DNA of 64,000 nt from Calvatia gigantea (GCA_025093985.1 JACAAK010000002.1:3286001-3350000), one strand, 5' to 3'. Positions 1-13,213 are shown, numbered from the stretch's first letter. The notes: generated by a model not told the origin, from the sequence alone. A program made the numbers and translations.

Positions 1-1430
1 GCCAAACGAGGCGAGGCGAGCGGCTTCTGCTATATCAACGACATCGTTCTCGCCATCCTTGAACTTCTCAGGTTCGCTAAACGTCGCCTTTTTTGCCACT
101 TTCATGGTGGCTGACATTAACATCTAGATATCACCCCCGTGTCCTCTACATCGACATAGACATTCATCATGGAGACGGAGTTGAACTCGCGTTTTACCAA
201 TCCAACCGCGTCATGACGGTCTCTTTCCACAAGTACACGGGTGATTTCTTCCCAGGAACAGGTAAACTCGATGACAACGGAAGCGGACCCGGCAAACACT
301 TCTGCTTAAATGTCCCTCTACAAGATGGCATTGACGACGAGATGTATCTCACAATATTCAAAACAGTAATAGACGACACCGTGACTGCATTTCGACCGTC
401 AGCCATCGTTCTTCAATGCGGCGCTGACTCACTCGGTTGTGACCGTCTGGGCGCTTTCAATCTCTCAATAGCAGCCCATGGCGAATGCGTCAATTTTGTC
501 CGCAAATACAACGTCCCGCTCCTTGTCGTTGGAGGTGGAGGATACACAATTAAGAACGTCAGTCGATGTTGGACATACGAAACTTCCGTTCTTGTTGGTG
601 CCGAAATACCCGACGAATTACCCAGAACCGTCTATGACACTTTCTTTGCCGACTCCCATTGGAAACTCCATCCCCCTCTAACTGGTAAAGTCGATAACCA
701 AAACACAGCAGCATCTCTGAAACGTATTACCATGAACATCCGGAATAAACTCCGTTATTTACAAGGTGCACCGAGCGTAGCAATGCAGGAGATCCCTCCA
801 AATCTCCAAGGCCTTCTCGCGGACGAAGATCGAAATGCCGAAGAGAAGGATGAAGAAAGGGGGACAAGTCAGGCAGGCGAAACGAGGAATGATAGACATA
901 TGGGGCGAGGCGAATTCTTCGACGCGGACGACGATAATGATGCAGGTGATCTACCTTCCACCGCCCGTGGGAAAGGAAGGGCAAGAGGTAGAGGACGTGC
1001 CAGGGGACGGGGGCGGGGGCGCGGACGGACTGCTGCTGCTACAGCGGAAGGCGAGGCAACGAGCCCTATATCAACACCCAACGTGGATGATGGCGACGAA
1101 CCAGCTCTTTCAACGCCTTCGAGAGCGAGAGGAAGAGCGAAAGCAAGAGGAAGAGCGAGAGGACGGGGAAGAGGTAGAGCACGTGGAACTGCAGCAACCA
1201 AAGACAGTACAACAACGCAGGAGAACGCAGACGCATCGATACCTGCCACACCTGCTGGAATTTCCACCCCTGTCGAAGGGTCTGAAACTCCGGCTGATTT
1301 TGCCACACCATCGATCGCGGTTGATTTTGACTTCGGGACGCCTAAAGAAACTCCTATTGCTGAAAAGCAACAAGGATCGAACAAGATGGATGTCGATCCC
1401 GATGCTGTGATGGACCTTAGCGATGAATAG
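1..1430 (+). CDS. hos2: Class I histone deacetylase, HOS2/HDAC3 type (5' end outside window)
   Basis: Zinc-dependent lysine deacetylase acting on histone tails in the nucleus, normally in a SET3C/NCoR-like corepressor complex. Exon 1 is partial (1-71, ends in the conserved [17 protein letters not shown] stretch). A 56-nt intron (72-127) rejoins the frame at [17 protein letters not shown], and exon 2 runs to the TAG at 1428-1430. The catalytic residues are all visible: the DIDIHHGDG zinc/His block, the [11 protein letters not shown] aspartate, and the GGGGYT tyrosine loop. [11 protein letters not shown] and GCDRLG point to HOS2/HDAC3 rather than RPD3. After about residue 260 of exon 2 the protein turns into a long low-complexity tail with runs of RG/GRGR and Thr/Pro/Ala-rich spacers, ending in acidic [14 protein letters not shown]. 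The start codon is upstream of the window. Confident in family; subfamily from motif recall. Confidence 0.93.
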
Positions 1431-1565
1431 TGTACTGTTGATTCTGGACTACATGATTGCTTTTGCTGCTGCATGGTAATGTATTATTATTCGTACACCA
1501 TAGGTAGAACAACCTTAATTCCAGGGCGGTAACGGGTCCCAGTCGCCAGGTATTATTTTATAAAG

Positions 1566-4500
1566 TCACGGCGTTGGCGTATCTTGTAGCGAGTTCTTGG
1601 TGGCTAACGCAAGATCCTTCTCATATACTGCATCCCAATCAATTGCCTGTTGAATCCCGGTATCCGCTTTGTTTCCCTCAGGGACCGTCAGCCGATTTTG
1701 TCAAACCCGAAGAGGCAACAGCGACCGAATGAGCCTCGTTTCCATGTTGCCCTTGCGACTCGAGGATTTTCTTTGCAGCCTTGATATAGGTCGTTCTCCT
1801 TTCAAGCAGGGTACCCTTGGCGTCGCTGAACGAATTGACAATGTGCAGTTCGCTCGGTGTCGGTGCTCCCATTGAAAGCCTCTATCCCCTGTTTAATCTG
1901 CGCTTCACGCCGATGCTGTTCAACCCGTTCGATATATGATTCAACGGCACGGGCCCTACCCTGGTAAACTATGTGAATGTCAGTGGGTTCTATCAAGGAC
2001 TCCCTGGAACTCACGTTCCCGTGCTTTACCCTTAATCTGCTCCTCCATACCCTATAAAGAAATAAGTCAAACGATGGGAAACCCAGAAATGAGCCGTTTA
2101 CCCCGTTTTTACTTTTTTCCCGTGACGAGCTCCCCCAGTAGATTAGACGCGAAACACTATCAGAATATCCGGCCGACAATGTCTGATAAACGTCAGCTGC
2201 GCCCACGCAAGTAAAATCATCAGCCGTACCTTTTGCATCCCATGTACAACAGAGTTCATACTATGGCGCAACTCGGGGGGGCTTTTCTTTTCCTCTACAG
2301 ATCTCTGGGGATGTGGAGAACTGGCAGAAGATACCATTTGCATTACACCTGTAGACTTATGTGGGTGGACAATACAAATAAGTCATCGGACCAAATTACT
2401 CACCACGAGGCACCGCTGTAGAAGGTTCAAAAACTTCTTTAACTGGCGAGCTTAGAAAATATCAATGTTGATACGAATAATCCTGGGTGGAGAGCCGACC
2501 AGGATGTTACGTACATCAAACTTTCAGCCACATCTGCAATAGACTCGAGCACAGATGAAGCCTCCTCCTTGAAAGATAATCCGCGGGAAACGTGATATTC
2601 TTTGGTTCCTGCAGACGATGTTTAGATATGAACAAAATTTTATTAGTAGAAGGCCACTCACTGTGAAGCTCAAGTTCATCCATATTGATCAACCCAGCAT
2701 TTGCTAGGGTTTGAGCGGCAAGAGCGCTCAATTTGAGGCACTAGTGCCAAGATATTAACCTTTGCCAGAAAGCCCAATATGGTTGACACCTACGTGGCGA
2801 GTGGACCACCAAACTGCCAACCGGAAGGGATCAAGATCGCAGCGCATATTCAAAAGTGGCAGATGTCGATAGAAGCTTTGTGCACCCTTGATAACACCGT
2901 TCTACATGACGAACGAGTCACCATCGCATCCCGAAAAAAGGGGCGAAAATGGAAACTTACATCGTTGAGAGTGTCTTGCGACATCCTCCTTGCCGCTTCT
3001 TTGGCCTCAAGGCTTATAGCATACTTGATCGCATCCTTTAACTTGGCCGCCGTCAACTTCTTGTGCGGAATTGGTGCCGGCCCTGCCCCAGCTTTGTGTA
3101 TCATATGCCCTGCATGTTTCTCGGATAAAAAAATCCAATTATGCACGTATATGACTGGGACATACCCCAAAACCCCTGATCGCCAAAGAATGGCACAACG
3201 ACGGTTGGTCGGCCTTTGGCTAAACCTATGGCAGTCGTGCCCGCACCACCGTGATGCACAACGGCACAAACGCGCTCCTTGTCAAAGAGCCAGTCGTGTG
3301 GGACGTTCCCGAGAATAAATATGTGCGAAGGGACGTCTGCGTCTCCTAGTCCGCCCTAAGTTTTTAAATCCGGTTCAGTTATTCGGGAGTCACACATGGA
3401 GGGGCGTTTGAGAGCATACCCATCCGGCGGATACCAATGCTCGTACGCCTGCTTCCGCAGTCGCGTCAAATATGAGCTCTGTGTGGGTTCGTGAGTTTTG
3501 TGCCTCACTCGAGGAGAGGGGTTATACTTGTCAGAGCATGAGGATCATCGATAACAACAGAGCCAAAACTACACCCAAGAGATAAGATTGGAACCGCTAT
3601 GGATGGGAATAGACAGCGTACCCAATATAAACCGGGGGGTCTCCGGCGTCCAGGAAAGCAACAAGATCAGGTGGTGGTTGGTATTCTGTGGCAAGATCAA
3701 GAAAATAGAACCCGACGACATCTGAAGTGTGCAGTATCAGACTGTCGTGTTTGATTGATTGACAGGAAGGCGGATTCACCAATATTATTCTTCCAATCTT
3801 GGGGTTTGGGTACTAGAGCAGGGCTCATGCAATATGTCCAGGGTATCTTCAAGTCTTCTAAAATACTAGGCCCTGTACGAACATCGAGAGCCTCCAGTCC
3901 CAACGTCCGTGTTCGGAATTTATTGATGATATCGCCGGTGCTATTTTGACGTTAGACAAGGTGCGAGAGCCTCGGAGAGGTACATGAACGCACCCTTGCC
4001 AAGTCAGTTGATCAGTCATAAAATAAGTCAGATAGTTAGTCAGTGCGCGTTTGGCGTTGCTGCTTGTGACATTAGCGAGTGGGTGGGGGAATGCTGTTGT
4101 AGGACTCCTGAAGGCCAGTGCGCTTCAGAATAAGGTAAATGAAAACTCTTAGTTGACTGACCAAGGCATAGCTTGAAGGCGAAAGAGTAAGTTCAGAAAA
4201 AACGCGAAGAACCAATCTCCTTACTTACTAAAAGTCATTTGAAGAGGTATTCCAAGTGCCTGTGCACAATGGAAATGGGCGAATCCGGGAGGATTTGATA
4301 TGATAGCATCAGCCACAAAAGGATCCCCTGTTTCTTGACAAGGAGTATAACAAGATTTCCAGCAGCCATAAATCATCTTGGGATGTGAGAGTGAGAAAGG
4401 AAAAAAGGAAAAAAGGGGGGTTAACATACTTCTTTCAACATAGCCCTCTTCCTTCTGATTTCACCATCAGTCAACGAATGCAAACTAGGTATAAGGCCAG

Positions 4501-5149
4501 GGTCTGGTGAGCGCTTAGATGTTTTCTGAGATCAGAACAAAAGTGGACGGTAATCTTTACTTTTAACCATATAGCTCATGAGATCGACCGGATTTCCGCC
4601 TATGTCAAAAAACTTGAGTCCTTCGTCCGTAACGAATTTGTGAAAGGTTCCATGTGTTGCGATCCGGACGTTGTGTCCATCCTGCTTCAAACGCTTCCCC
4701 AGAGCGACATAAGGCTGGACGTCACCTAGAATCCCATGTTCATTCTCCTGATCTTAACCTGCATATAGAAAGCGAACCTCGACTTCCAACGATCATGATA
4801 ACGATGCTCAATTGAGGGCAACTGTACCAGTTGGAATCGATCGCAAACTCGTGCACGAGTTGCGCATATTCGTTGGGAAGGTCGGGGAGTTCATCTTGGC
4901 ATTCGAAGGAGAGATTAACACGCCCGTCACTATGGATTTGAGCGTTGGTTGATAGCTTCTTTCCGTTGCTAATTAACCCCTTGGCGCGATCTGTTCAATA
5001 ACGTCACTATCAATCAGGCCCGAAAGCCCTGCGTCAGAAGGAAAAGAAGACAAGGTATTACGGGGGCCGTCATCTGGAAGACTCTCGTCCGTGCTCAAAT
5101 CGCTATGACTTTCGGGGCACTGGGGCTGCTGGGTTTGTTGTGGGTCCAT
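1566..5149 (-). CDS. Sterol 3-beta-glucosyltransferase-like UDP-glycosyltransferase (GT1/GT28-type), many exons
   Basis: Probably transfers glucose from UDP-glucose to a sterol at a membrane surface. The gene is read leftwards over more than a dozen short exons, so it never shows as one long frame. Recognisable pieces in order: IVIMIVGSR then [19 protein letters not shown] (N-lobe start), [79 protein letters not shown], and the nucleotide-sugar signature [19 protein letters not shown] with FFGDQGFWG. The C-terminal tail continues with [16 protein letters not shown] and ends [19 protein letters not shown], stop at 1566-1568. The first in-frame ATG is at 5149. One junction near 1890 needs either a 43-nt intron or a frameshift, so intactness is likely but not proven. 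Not all introns were placed. Confidence 0.8.
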
Positions 5150-5884
5150 GGGTCCGTCCAATTCTTAGCCGGTTGCTTGCGATGTGGCTACTTTCTCCAG
5201 CAGCGCTCTGGGTAAGGTCAAGTCAGGGATACTGGTGCTAAGTTGAAGACGCAGGAACGAGGTAGAGTTGGGAGTGGTGACCGCAGCATCCAGCATCGCT
5301 TAGCGGGTACGTAAACACTGGGCGTCGACGGATCCATCTGGCATTTGTCATACTGATGTTTTTTTTTGACTTTAAAACCTGTCCTGTTCTTCAACGTACC
5401 TCAAAAAAGAATTTGTATGGGGATTAAGAGACGATTATGTTATGTGTGCTTATACTGTCTACTATATCTCAGATTTTGTGCCGTATTGACTTGTCAAGCA
5501 TTCAGCGCAGTGTTAAAACATTAATGATTAATGATTAATGATTAATGAGTGATGTCACAATGTTTTCAAGCATTTGTGGTAAGATTGTGGCAGTGCCTCC
5601 TTGAGTCGGGGGTTCGCGGTAACAAATTCAATCCGATCTGCTTGGGCCTTCTGGCCTGCATCATGATCAGTCGGGGCGTGCAGTCAGTATCAAGTGCTCG
5701 TTCGAAATATCTCCCGCTCTACCACCGGTGTCCTAGCAGCCCAGATATTCAGGCTTGACATGTCCTGGAGGGCCTGGCACCTGACGACGTTCGGAGACGG
5801 GTATCCGGAACATATCACATTTTTTCCTGGAAATCCCAGACATATCTTTGTCTTCCCCTCTTTTTCATCCGACATCCTCACGCA
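5150..5884. other. Divergent intergenic region between glucosyltransferase and AONS-like gene
   Basis: Both neighbours start at the edges of this 735-bp spacer, so it should hold both promoters. No TATA box or other element could be assigned with confidence. It contains a short tandem repeat (listed separately). Confidence 0.5.
5521..5548. repeat. Short tandem repeat, four units of TTAATGA
   Basis: Four consecutive 7-bp TTAATGA units in the divergent promoter region, a microsatellite-like tract. Confidence 0.85.
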
Positions 5885-7363
5885 ATGCCATCTCCCCTCA
5901 CACCCGACCCAGCCCTCCATAAAAAATTAGCATCAGCCCTTGCATCCCGCGACGACCGATGGATTCGGCGCCGCCTTCCCGATCCAGCAACCGCATCGGC
6001 TTTAACCTCGCCGCTGACCGATTTCACCTCTAACGATTATCTTTCACTATCCTCATCAAAACACCTCCGACATCATTTCCTCGGCAAACTCTCCTCTGCG
6101 CCTGACATCCTTGGTTCCGGCGGCTCTCGACTTCTGGTCAATGGACAGGCACATGCTGATTTCGAGGAGCGCTTGCGGCGATTTTTCGGCGCAGAAGCTG
6201 CGCTTCTGTTCAATTCCGGGTTTGACGCCAATGTCGGATTTTTCTCTTGCATCCCACAATCAGGAGATGCAATCGTGTACGACGAGTATATTCACGCGTC
6301 TGTTCATGATGGAATGCGATCATCGCGGGTGGATAGGTCATTGCTGATTCCATTCAAACACAATTCGGTGCAGTCAATGGGTTTGGCATTGATGAGGGCA
6401 AGAGATGAGATTGGGAGGGACCAGAGCGTGTTCGTCGCCGTGGAGAGCTTGTACAGTATGGATGGCACATTTGCTCCTTTGAAGGGGATCGTGGATGCCA
6501 TTGAAAGTATTTTTCCGGAGGGTAACGCGTATCTGATTGTCGATGAGGCGCATGCGACCGGAATTTACGGTCCTGAGGGGAGAGGACGCGTCACAATGCT
6601 GGGTCTTGAGAACAAAGTCCTGGCACGATTGCACACGTTTGGAAAGGCGTTGGTTGCGACTGGTGGTATGTGTTTCACCACCGTCTCATGTGAGCAAACC
6701 ACTAAACATTTACAATCCAGCGATCATTGTAACTAGCAACGTCATTCTTAAGGATTACATGCTCAACTACGCGCGATCCTTAATTTATACCACATCCCTC
6801 AGCTATGCCAACATCATTGCCGCCGATGCTTCATTTGATATGCTCGCAGACGGTACTGCGTCCCACGTACGTTTCATCTCCTAATCCCCTATCACAAACA
6901 CGATCACTAAATAAAGTCGTCACACTAGCTTTCAAAACATTTGCTATCTCTTTCAAAGTACCTCTCATCAACGCTCTCATCCACCCTCAAGTCACGCGAT
7001 ATCCCACCAGTTCTCGTCTCCCTCCCCCCTTCCGCAACATCCCCAAAAAATGACCCCTCACCCATCATACCGGTTCTGACACCCCACCCTCGGCCCCTCT
7101 CCGCGTACCTCCTCGCACATGGGATGAATGCTCGACCGATTACATGGCCGACAGTCCCGAAAGGTAAAGATCGCGTGCGCGTGTGTTTACATGCCGGGAA
7201 TACGAAGGAAGACGTGGACAGACTAATTTGGGGAATTCTCAAATGGGCAGAGGAGGTTTTGAACGCCAAAGCGAAAGAGAGCGGGAGGAAGGAGAGGGGC
7301 GAAGGAAGTTCGATGGTTGAAATGTTAGAATTGCAGCAGGTCCAGGAAAGGAGTAAGTTGTGA
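5885..7363 (+). CDS. bioF: 8-amino-7-oxononanoate synthase-like (alpha-oxoamine synthase, PLP enzyme)
   Basis: Class II PLP-dependent enzyme; the closest fit is AONS/KAPA synthase, which condenses pimeloyl thioester with alanine in biotin synthesis. Exons 5885-6665, 6721-6866 and 6929-7363 (introns of 55 and 62 nt, clean GT..AG) give 453 aa in frame. Motifs: FTSNDYLSLS near residue 48, GSGGSRLLVNG, FNSGFDANVG, DEYIHASVHDG (substrate/PLP-stacking His), DEAHATGIYGPEGRG (PLP-binding Asp/His), and the lysine in HTFGKALVATGG that would form the Schiff base. The C-terminal domain ends RVCLHAGNTKEDVDRL followed by a Lys/Glu-rich tail. The start ATG follows a pyrimidine-rich leader. Other members of the oxoamine synthase family (for example in secondary metabolism) cannot be excluded from sequence alone. 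Confidence 0.88.
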
Positions 7364-7966
7364 AGGGGGGATAGTTGGCGATATTTGGGCAGATGCGATT
7401 TGGAGGTTGCTCGTGATTTTCGCCTATGGTTGCTCATCTGGAAGACTGGTGTACCACAATAGAGCTAAATTAAGGTATTGGTTTTCGGACAAATACCCCA
7501 AGGCACGACCTAGAGCAATACGGCAACAACAGTAGTCCATCCCAAACCGTTCTTTTCTGGCTGGTCATCAACGCAAGCTCTGTCGCTTAATTACCCTGAA
7601 ATCACTTCTTGGGGCATTTTTTCTGTGGCCATTGCCCTGGCTACTACCAAAGGACGATCATCAATCGAAGTTCTGGAGCTTGAAGCTCGGAATTCGACAT
7701 CACTAAAGCTTAAATTAGACGTGCATGCATGGCACAAGGTGGCTTAACAATGGGGTGGATGATTGTGGTTCACGACGAGTCCAAGTACTTCAAAAGCTAA
7801 TGATAACCCCGGGTTGAGTATAACATCCATCAATCCTGGCTCGTTCAGTGGTAATTCCATTTGGTGGTCCAGGATCTCACGCTGGATGCTTCGCAAGGAT
7901 TTTGCCCACGCGGCTGTGAACAGGACGTATCATTGGCGCCACTGACTACGGTTGCTCTTCCCTACC
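7364..7966. other. Intergenic, nothing recognised
   Basis: About 600 bp between the AONS-like gene and the first NACHT gene. Only short frames without recognisable content. Confidence 0.5.
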
Positions 7967-10078
7967 ATGTTGCTCGAGTTCTTTGGACGTTTCAAACGTC
8001 CTCAACCGGGGCATAACAAAGACGTCTCGGACACGGGTGATCTCAACATCTTCACAGGTTTCTTCCTTTGCTCATCACCTCTCAGATATTCTGAATCCAC
8101 AGCCCCACGGCAATATCGACAGTTTCTTTCCCAATGCCAGTGGCATTGTCATTAATCAACCGCAATTCGGGCACAGTATTGTCAACAGTATCAATTCCGG
8201 CAAAGGAGGTAAGCATATCCCACCTTTTTGGAGGTTCACAGAACTTACTTTTGTGGTAACAGGACTCGACCATCTTCTTCCGTATGTTTGTTCAGAAGCT
8301 GCCGTGGACTCAAGTGCTCGGCATCCACCTCCACTCTGCCATCCGGGAACTCGCGAGCGAATTCAGGATAGGCTAGCAACCTGGCTCGATGACCCCAAGC
8401 GTCAGCGGAGTATGATTTGGCTCAGCGGTCCAGCAGGGACTGGCAAATCCGCTGTTGCTCAATCGTTCGCGGAGCTTTGCCTCGTTAACGACCGCCTCGG
8501 CGCAGCATTTTTCTTCTCCAGGTTAAACCACTGGGATAAAGCAAATACTGTTGTCCCAACGCTTGCCTATCAATTGGCCATCCACTTTCCCAACTACCGA
8601 CCTCTCCTTGTTAACCAGATTGCGCACGACCCTACGATCGTTAAGAAATCCCCCCCTGCTCAATTTAAAAGGCTCATCGTCGAGCCATTTTCTATCCTGC
8701 AGTTGCAGGGACATAGCGTCACACAAGAGCCGCTTCTCATTCTCCTTGACGGGTTGGACGAGTGTCAGGACATACCCGCCCAATGCGAGTTTGTGGAGAT
8801 GATTGGCGAAGTTATTCGGTTGAAGAAGGACCTTCCCCTCCTCTGGTTGATCTGTAGCCGCCCGGAGCCGCACCTCAAGTACATATTCTTACGGTCTGAC
8901 TTTGGCATTGATTGTGACAGGGAAGAGCTAGTGATTGATGCCGAGACTCGAGATGATGTCGACAAGTACTTGGCAGCTTCTTTTGCAGAGCTCCGCTCGA
9001 AATTCTGGGACGTGACAGATCCATCTTGGCCGTCGGATGGGCAATTCTCAAGGGTCTCCAAAACCGCCTCCGGCCTTTTCATCCTTGCGTCGACTATTGT
9101 TAGATATCTCGGTGACCCTGTTTACGCGAACCCGACCACACGCCTCATCGACTTCCTGCAATTCATGGAGAATGCCCATGCAGTGGGCACGAAAAACCCT
9201 CTAGAGGCCCTCGATCTGTTTTATTCCAACATCTTTTCGCAGGTGCCGGGCGACATCCTCCCAACCACAAAAAGGCTACTGGGCCACTACTTGGTGCTGC
9301 AGCGCAACATCAGGGAGTTCTCCGCATGTGTGCTCTGCAACTTCCTGAATATCGACCAAACCACGTTCTACGGTGCCTTGCGAAAACTTCACTCAGTGGT
9401 TAAAGTTCTTCCACCTGAAGAGGTCAACCGAGATACTTTTAAGTTTTATCATGCATCATTTCAGGACTATCTGTGGGATCCTTCTCGTAGTGGAAAATTC
9501 GGGATTGACTGGACAGAAGCTCAGACGGAAATGGCCAAATCATACCTATTTTGGTATAAGATTGACCTGATTTCATTCCACGCGGCAGATACAGGTACTT
9601 TCTGAGTTGTTGGGGGGTTAGTGAAATGCTTACACGGAAAGGCAGAACCCTTTGATACATATCATCGACACGCAGTCTTACCCGGTTTGAAATGGGCACC
9701 ACCCGATCGTGATAAGGGTATTTCTCACCAAATAGAGCTGCTCAGTGAGCCAAATTGTTGGAGACTTTACAACCGTGTCCGTCTAAATGCGGATGTCCTC
9801 GTCCCTCAACTGCAAGACTTTGATTTCCGATATATCAATCTCCAGGGGAGGGTGATTGACTTCTTGCAATTCGCGGATTGGTTATGGGAATTGGTGGGTC
9901 TATCAAACACCCTCTGGATTATCATTTGACGCTGACCGCTTTTCAGGGCCCCCTGAATACGGTTTCCTGGGTAGAACCACGCGGTGACTTTGACATCCGG
10001 TTATTGGATAGTCTCAAATGGGAAACAAGATTGTCGAAGCCCATGGAAGTTGCTGACTTTCCCCTCCTCCCTAACCTA
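7967..10078 (+). CDS. NACHT-domain P-loop NTPase, subfamily I, copy 1
   Basis: Putative STAND NTPase of the large agaricomycete NACHT family (putative innate-recognition proteins; function of this one unknown). The main open frame (7983-9605) shows ARHPPPLCHPGTRERI, Walker A GPAGTGKSAVAQ, LVNDRLGAAFFFSR, VVPTLAYQLAIHFP, Walker B LLILLDGLDEC, sensor-like LLWLICSRPEPHLK, then the winged-helix-like NPLEALDLFYSNIF and KFYHASFQDYL segments. A 54-nt intron at 8209-8262 restores the family junction NSGKG-GLDHLLP and is stop-free. C-terminal exons continue past the stop at 9605: 9639-9893 (ending FADWLWEL) and 9947-10078, matching the C-terminus of the decayed copies near 38 and 44 kb. The link between 9605 and the next exon would need an intron of only about 27 nt, so the gene may be broken there. 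The 5' exon (ATG 7967) is a guess. No ANK, WD or TPR repeats follow. Confidence 0.7.
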
Positions 10079-11564
10079 GTGAGTTGTTTTATACGCCTGC
10101 ATAATCACTCGTTCGCTCAATCCGTTAATAACGCTGTAAGAACAAGCATATCACGCACAGCCAAATCGCACACTTTTTTATTGGACAAGGAGAGAAAACC
10201 TGCCTGTTCTGGTATATCTCCTGCCAGCACAGCGGACAGCGAACGTTCGGAAGGTCACGATTTCCTGGATGGGAAAATCCAACATTCAAGGACCGCAATC
10301 GCCCTCTGCAGTATATTGTTACCAGTATTCGTTGTGAAAGCGACGGGCGTTTGGACGCATCAGAAGTTGACCATCGAATCCTTACCCTCTGGCGCGCGTG
10401 TCCTCAGTGGGTTGATGGGCGTATGCGCAGGAGAGTTCTTGGTTCATACTCATACCCACCCCAACCTCCACCGTCACCCCTAGATCGGGGTTCTGTGATA
10501 TCAACTCCATCACACCCTCAGACGCATTAGCATCCCAACAGCAACCAGGCGACATAACCATTAGTGCGGCCTCAGATGGTCTGTCGGTGCTGGGCTTAGA
10601 CGATGCCTACAGTCCAGGACTAGGATTCGCACTCAACACCCGCTTCGACTATCCCCTTTTGATATGCGATCAAGTATATGCCCCATACGTACGCCGCATT
10701 CCCTTCCAAGTCCGATAAACGAGCGTGCCACCCCGCTGAAGGACCAATAGCGCCCCATTCATATCCAACTAGGCGAATGGCAGGGTGGCACATGATACAC
10801 ATTGATGTCTCCATACACCAACTACTGACTGAACTTTATTTGACAATCCAGCGAGGTATTCTAAGTCAAGTTGGACATTTTTGTCGCGCGAAGGGAAATA
10901 TATTTATTCTGGTTTTCTTATTCCTGGTCTTGTGGGCGGTACACTCTAGGAAAATATAACTTTCAGAGAAGAATATCCCGCACCTAATGTGTACAATTAC
11001 TTCTTGCGATCCGTCGTCGCGAACGCCAGCTGGGGCAACTTCCCCGCACCCGGACTGAAACCTCATCGTGAAACTGCTACTCTCTGATCCCCACGTCCTG
11101 TGTCAACCGGGACAGGCGCATGCTGCACGAGAAAGGTGTTGGTTGAGATGTATGCATATCCGTCACGGTGGCGTCTCTGCAATTGTTGTACCCTCCCCTC
11201 GATGTAAATTCCATAATCTCTACTTTCATTGTGCCCTGAAACGTATCTGCGGCCTAGCACTGTGACATAAGCGGAACAAGTGATGGTCGGCTTCTCCGGT
11301 TGGGAATGGGATGTTCCCGATGTCATGGAATCCTTCACGTGAGGCTTTAAGAAGTCATTAGGCTGCTCACAGACTCTGACTGTAAACCTATTGTCGTGAT
11401 TGATCCATTGAACGACTATCGATCATCCTCATGCTCCCCAGCTTTAAATATCTGAGCAACAAGCTTTTCTCATCGAGCAATACCTCTCAAGTTGGCAGTA
11501 TATTACACCATCCAGTTCAAGGCAATCTCAGTCTTCCCCAGACCAGTAGGCGCAATGCATACGA
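10079..11564. other. Gene-poor stretch with possible 3' exons and an unidentified coding remnant
   Basis: Positions about 10190-10337 read ENLPVLVYLLPAQRTANVRK in one frame and could be a last exon of the upstream NACHT gene. Positions about 10500-10710 contain a plausible coding stretch (ISAASDGLSVLGLDDAYSPG and FDYPLLICDQVYAPYVRRIP) that I do not recognise and that ends in a stop. Nothing is identified from 10720 to 11560. Confidence 0.35.
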
Positions 11565-13213
11565 ATGAGCCAGCAACAAATCATGATGTGTCTGGTCCTA
11601 GCCACACAGTACTCCTCAGAAAGGCGCGCGAAACCATTGGTGGGCGACCTCATCCCCGGTTCATACCATACCACCACGGATACGCCAGTAGTGGTTGAGG
11701 GCTATGTCCCAGCTAGCCCCTCGAGTGGCCCCTTTGCAGGCGCCCATGATTTCCAGATATACAAGGCGAAAATGGTTGATCAATCGCACAGTTATTTTAT
11801 GCACGGAAGAACAGGTGTGGATCATAGAACCTCGTCTTCTTGAGATGAACTCACGAGGGATTGTTTCACCCACTTTTCGATGTCCTGGAACCTGCGAGTG
11901 CCCCAGAGGCCGCGCTGGACGCTGGCGCCCGATACCCACCCCCCTTGTGTCATCCCGGAAGTCGAAAGACCATTAAGCAGAGACTGGAAGAACGATTGCT
12001 TGAACGAAACGCAGATCGGCGGATGACGTGGTTGTATGGTCCTGCTGGGGTTGGAAAATCTGCGGTTGCTCAGACATTTGGGGAACAAGCTACTCTCCAT
12101 AATCGCCTTGGAGCGGCGTTCTTCTTTGCAGCGCTGGACGACAAACGCTCTAACCCCCTTCGCATCGTCCCAACACTTGCATACCAACTGGCAATCCACG
12201 ATCCTTACTATAAACATCTTATCACGCACCAACTTGCCAGTGACCCTTCAATTTTGCATGCTACGCTTCGCGTGCAGTTCCAAAAGCTAATCGTTAGACC
12301 GTTCTCTCTCAGGCCGCAAACACCGAACACGAAACCCCATATCATTATCCTGGATGGTTTGGACGAATGCAGGGACGAAGACGCTCAGTGCGAATTGATC
12401 GAGATGATAAATGGCGCTGTGCAGAGGCACGACATTCCGCTCATCTGGTTGGTGTGCAGCCGGCCAGAACCCCATATCAAGTATACGTTCTCCCAACTGG
12501 AGTATAGCCTCACCTGTGTTAGGGAGGAGCTCGTGATTGACGATGAAGCTCGTGCTGACGTTGAGCTTTTTCTACGGGAAAGCTTCCAGAAGATTCATAT
12601 CCGCTATCAATCCATCATCGCTGCCCCAGTGGGCACTCCTTGGCCTTCTGAGGCGATCGTTGATAAGATTTCGCAGACATCATCTGGGTATTTTGCCTTT
12701 GCTTCGACAGTGGTCAGGGTCGTTGGCGACCGCGTAGTTGGCAACCCGGATAGGCAACTGGCGTCGTTGGTGAACATGCTCCAAGGCTTGGATGATGTGG
12801 GTGTGAATAACCCCCTGCAAGCGCTGGATATCTTCTATTCCCGGATCCTCTCTCGAGTACCGGAGCACATTCTCCCAATAACAATAAAGATACTTGGGAT
12901 TTGTGCTCGCGGAGAACCTCGTCATGGCAGTAAGACCGTCAGTGCCGAAAGCTTCTGGTTGTTTTTGCGGACCGAAAGCGGGGTATTCTACCACGCATTA
13001 GAGAAACTGCACTCGGTTCTCCGGATACCACCACCCGAGGATGCACAAAGCGAGAGCCTTTCTTTCTATCATAAATCATTTTCGGATTACCTGCAGAACC
13101 CGCACCGCTCGGGGAGGTTTTTTTTCCCTGATGGACGAGTTACATTGCTCCTTAGAATCGGTAGTCTCCATTGGCGTAATTACTGTGGAACGGTCCTGGC
13201 CGAAAGTGGATGA
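11565..13213 (+). CDS. NACHT-domain P-loop NTPase, subfamily I, copy 2
   Basis: Exon 1 (ATG 11565 to 11816) carries the family N-terminal signature FAGAHDFQIYKAKMVDQSHS. A 41-nt intron (11817-11857) leads into GLFHPLFDVLEPASAPEA and the uninterrupted exon 2. Domains: GARYPPPLCHPGSRKTI, Walker A GPAGVGKSAVAQTF, NRLGAAFFFAALDD, IVPTLAYQLAIHDP, Walker B HIIILDGLDECRDE, LIWLVCSRPEPHIK, IDDEARADVELFLRESF, NPLQALDIFYSRILSRVPEH, FYHKSFSDYL. The frame stops soon after SLHWRNYCGT, about where the domain ends, so the protein is about 535 aa with no repeat domain. Its 3' third (from about 12785) is duplicated as a fragment at 15779. The short intron and the long unconserved N-terminus before residue 60 make the exact start uncertain. 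Confidence 0.78.

Noticed and set aside
869..1474. 201-codon minus-strand frame over the HDAC tail
   Set aside because: Shadow of the GC-rich RG-repeat coding sequence; composition mirrors it and the plus-strand gene is certain.
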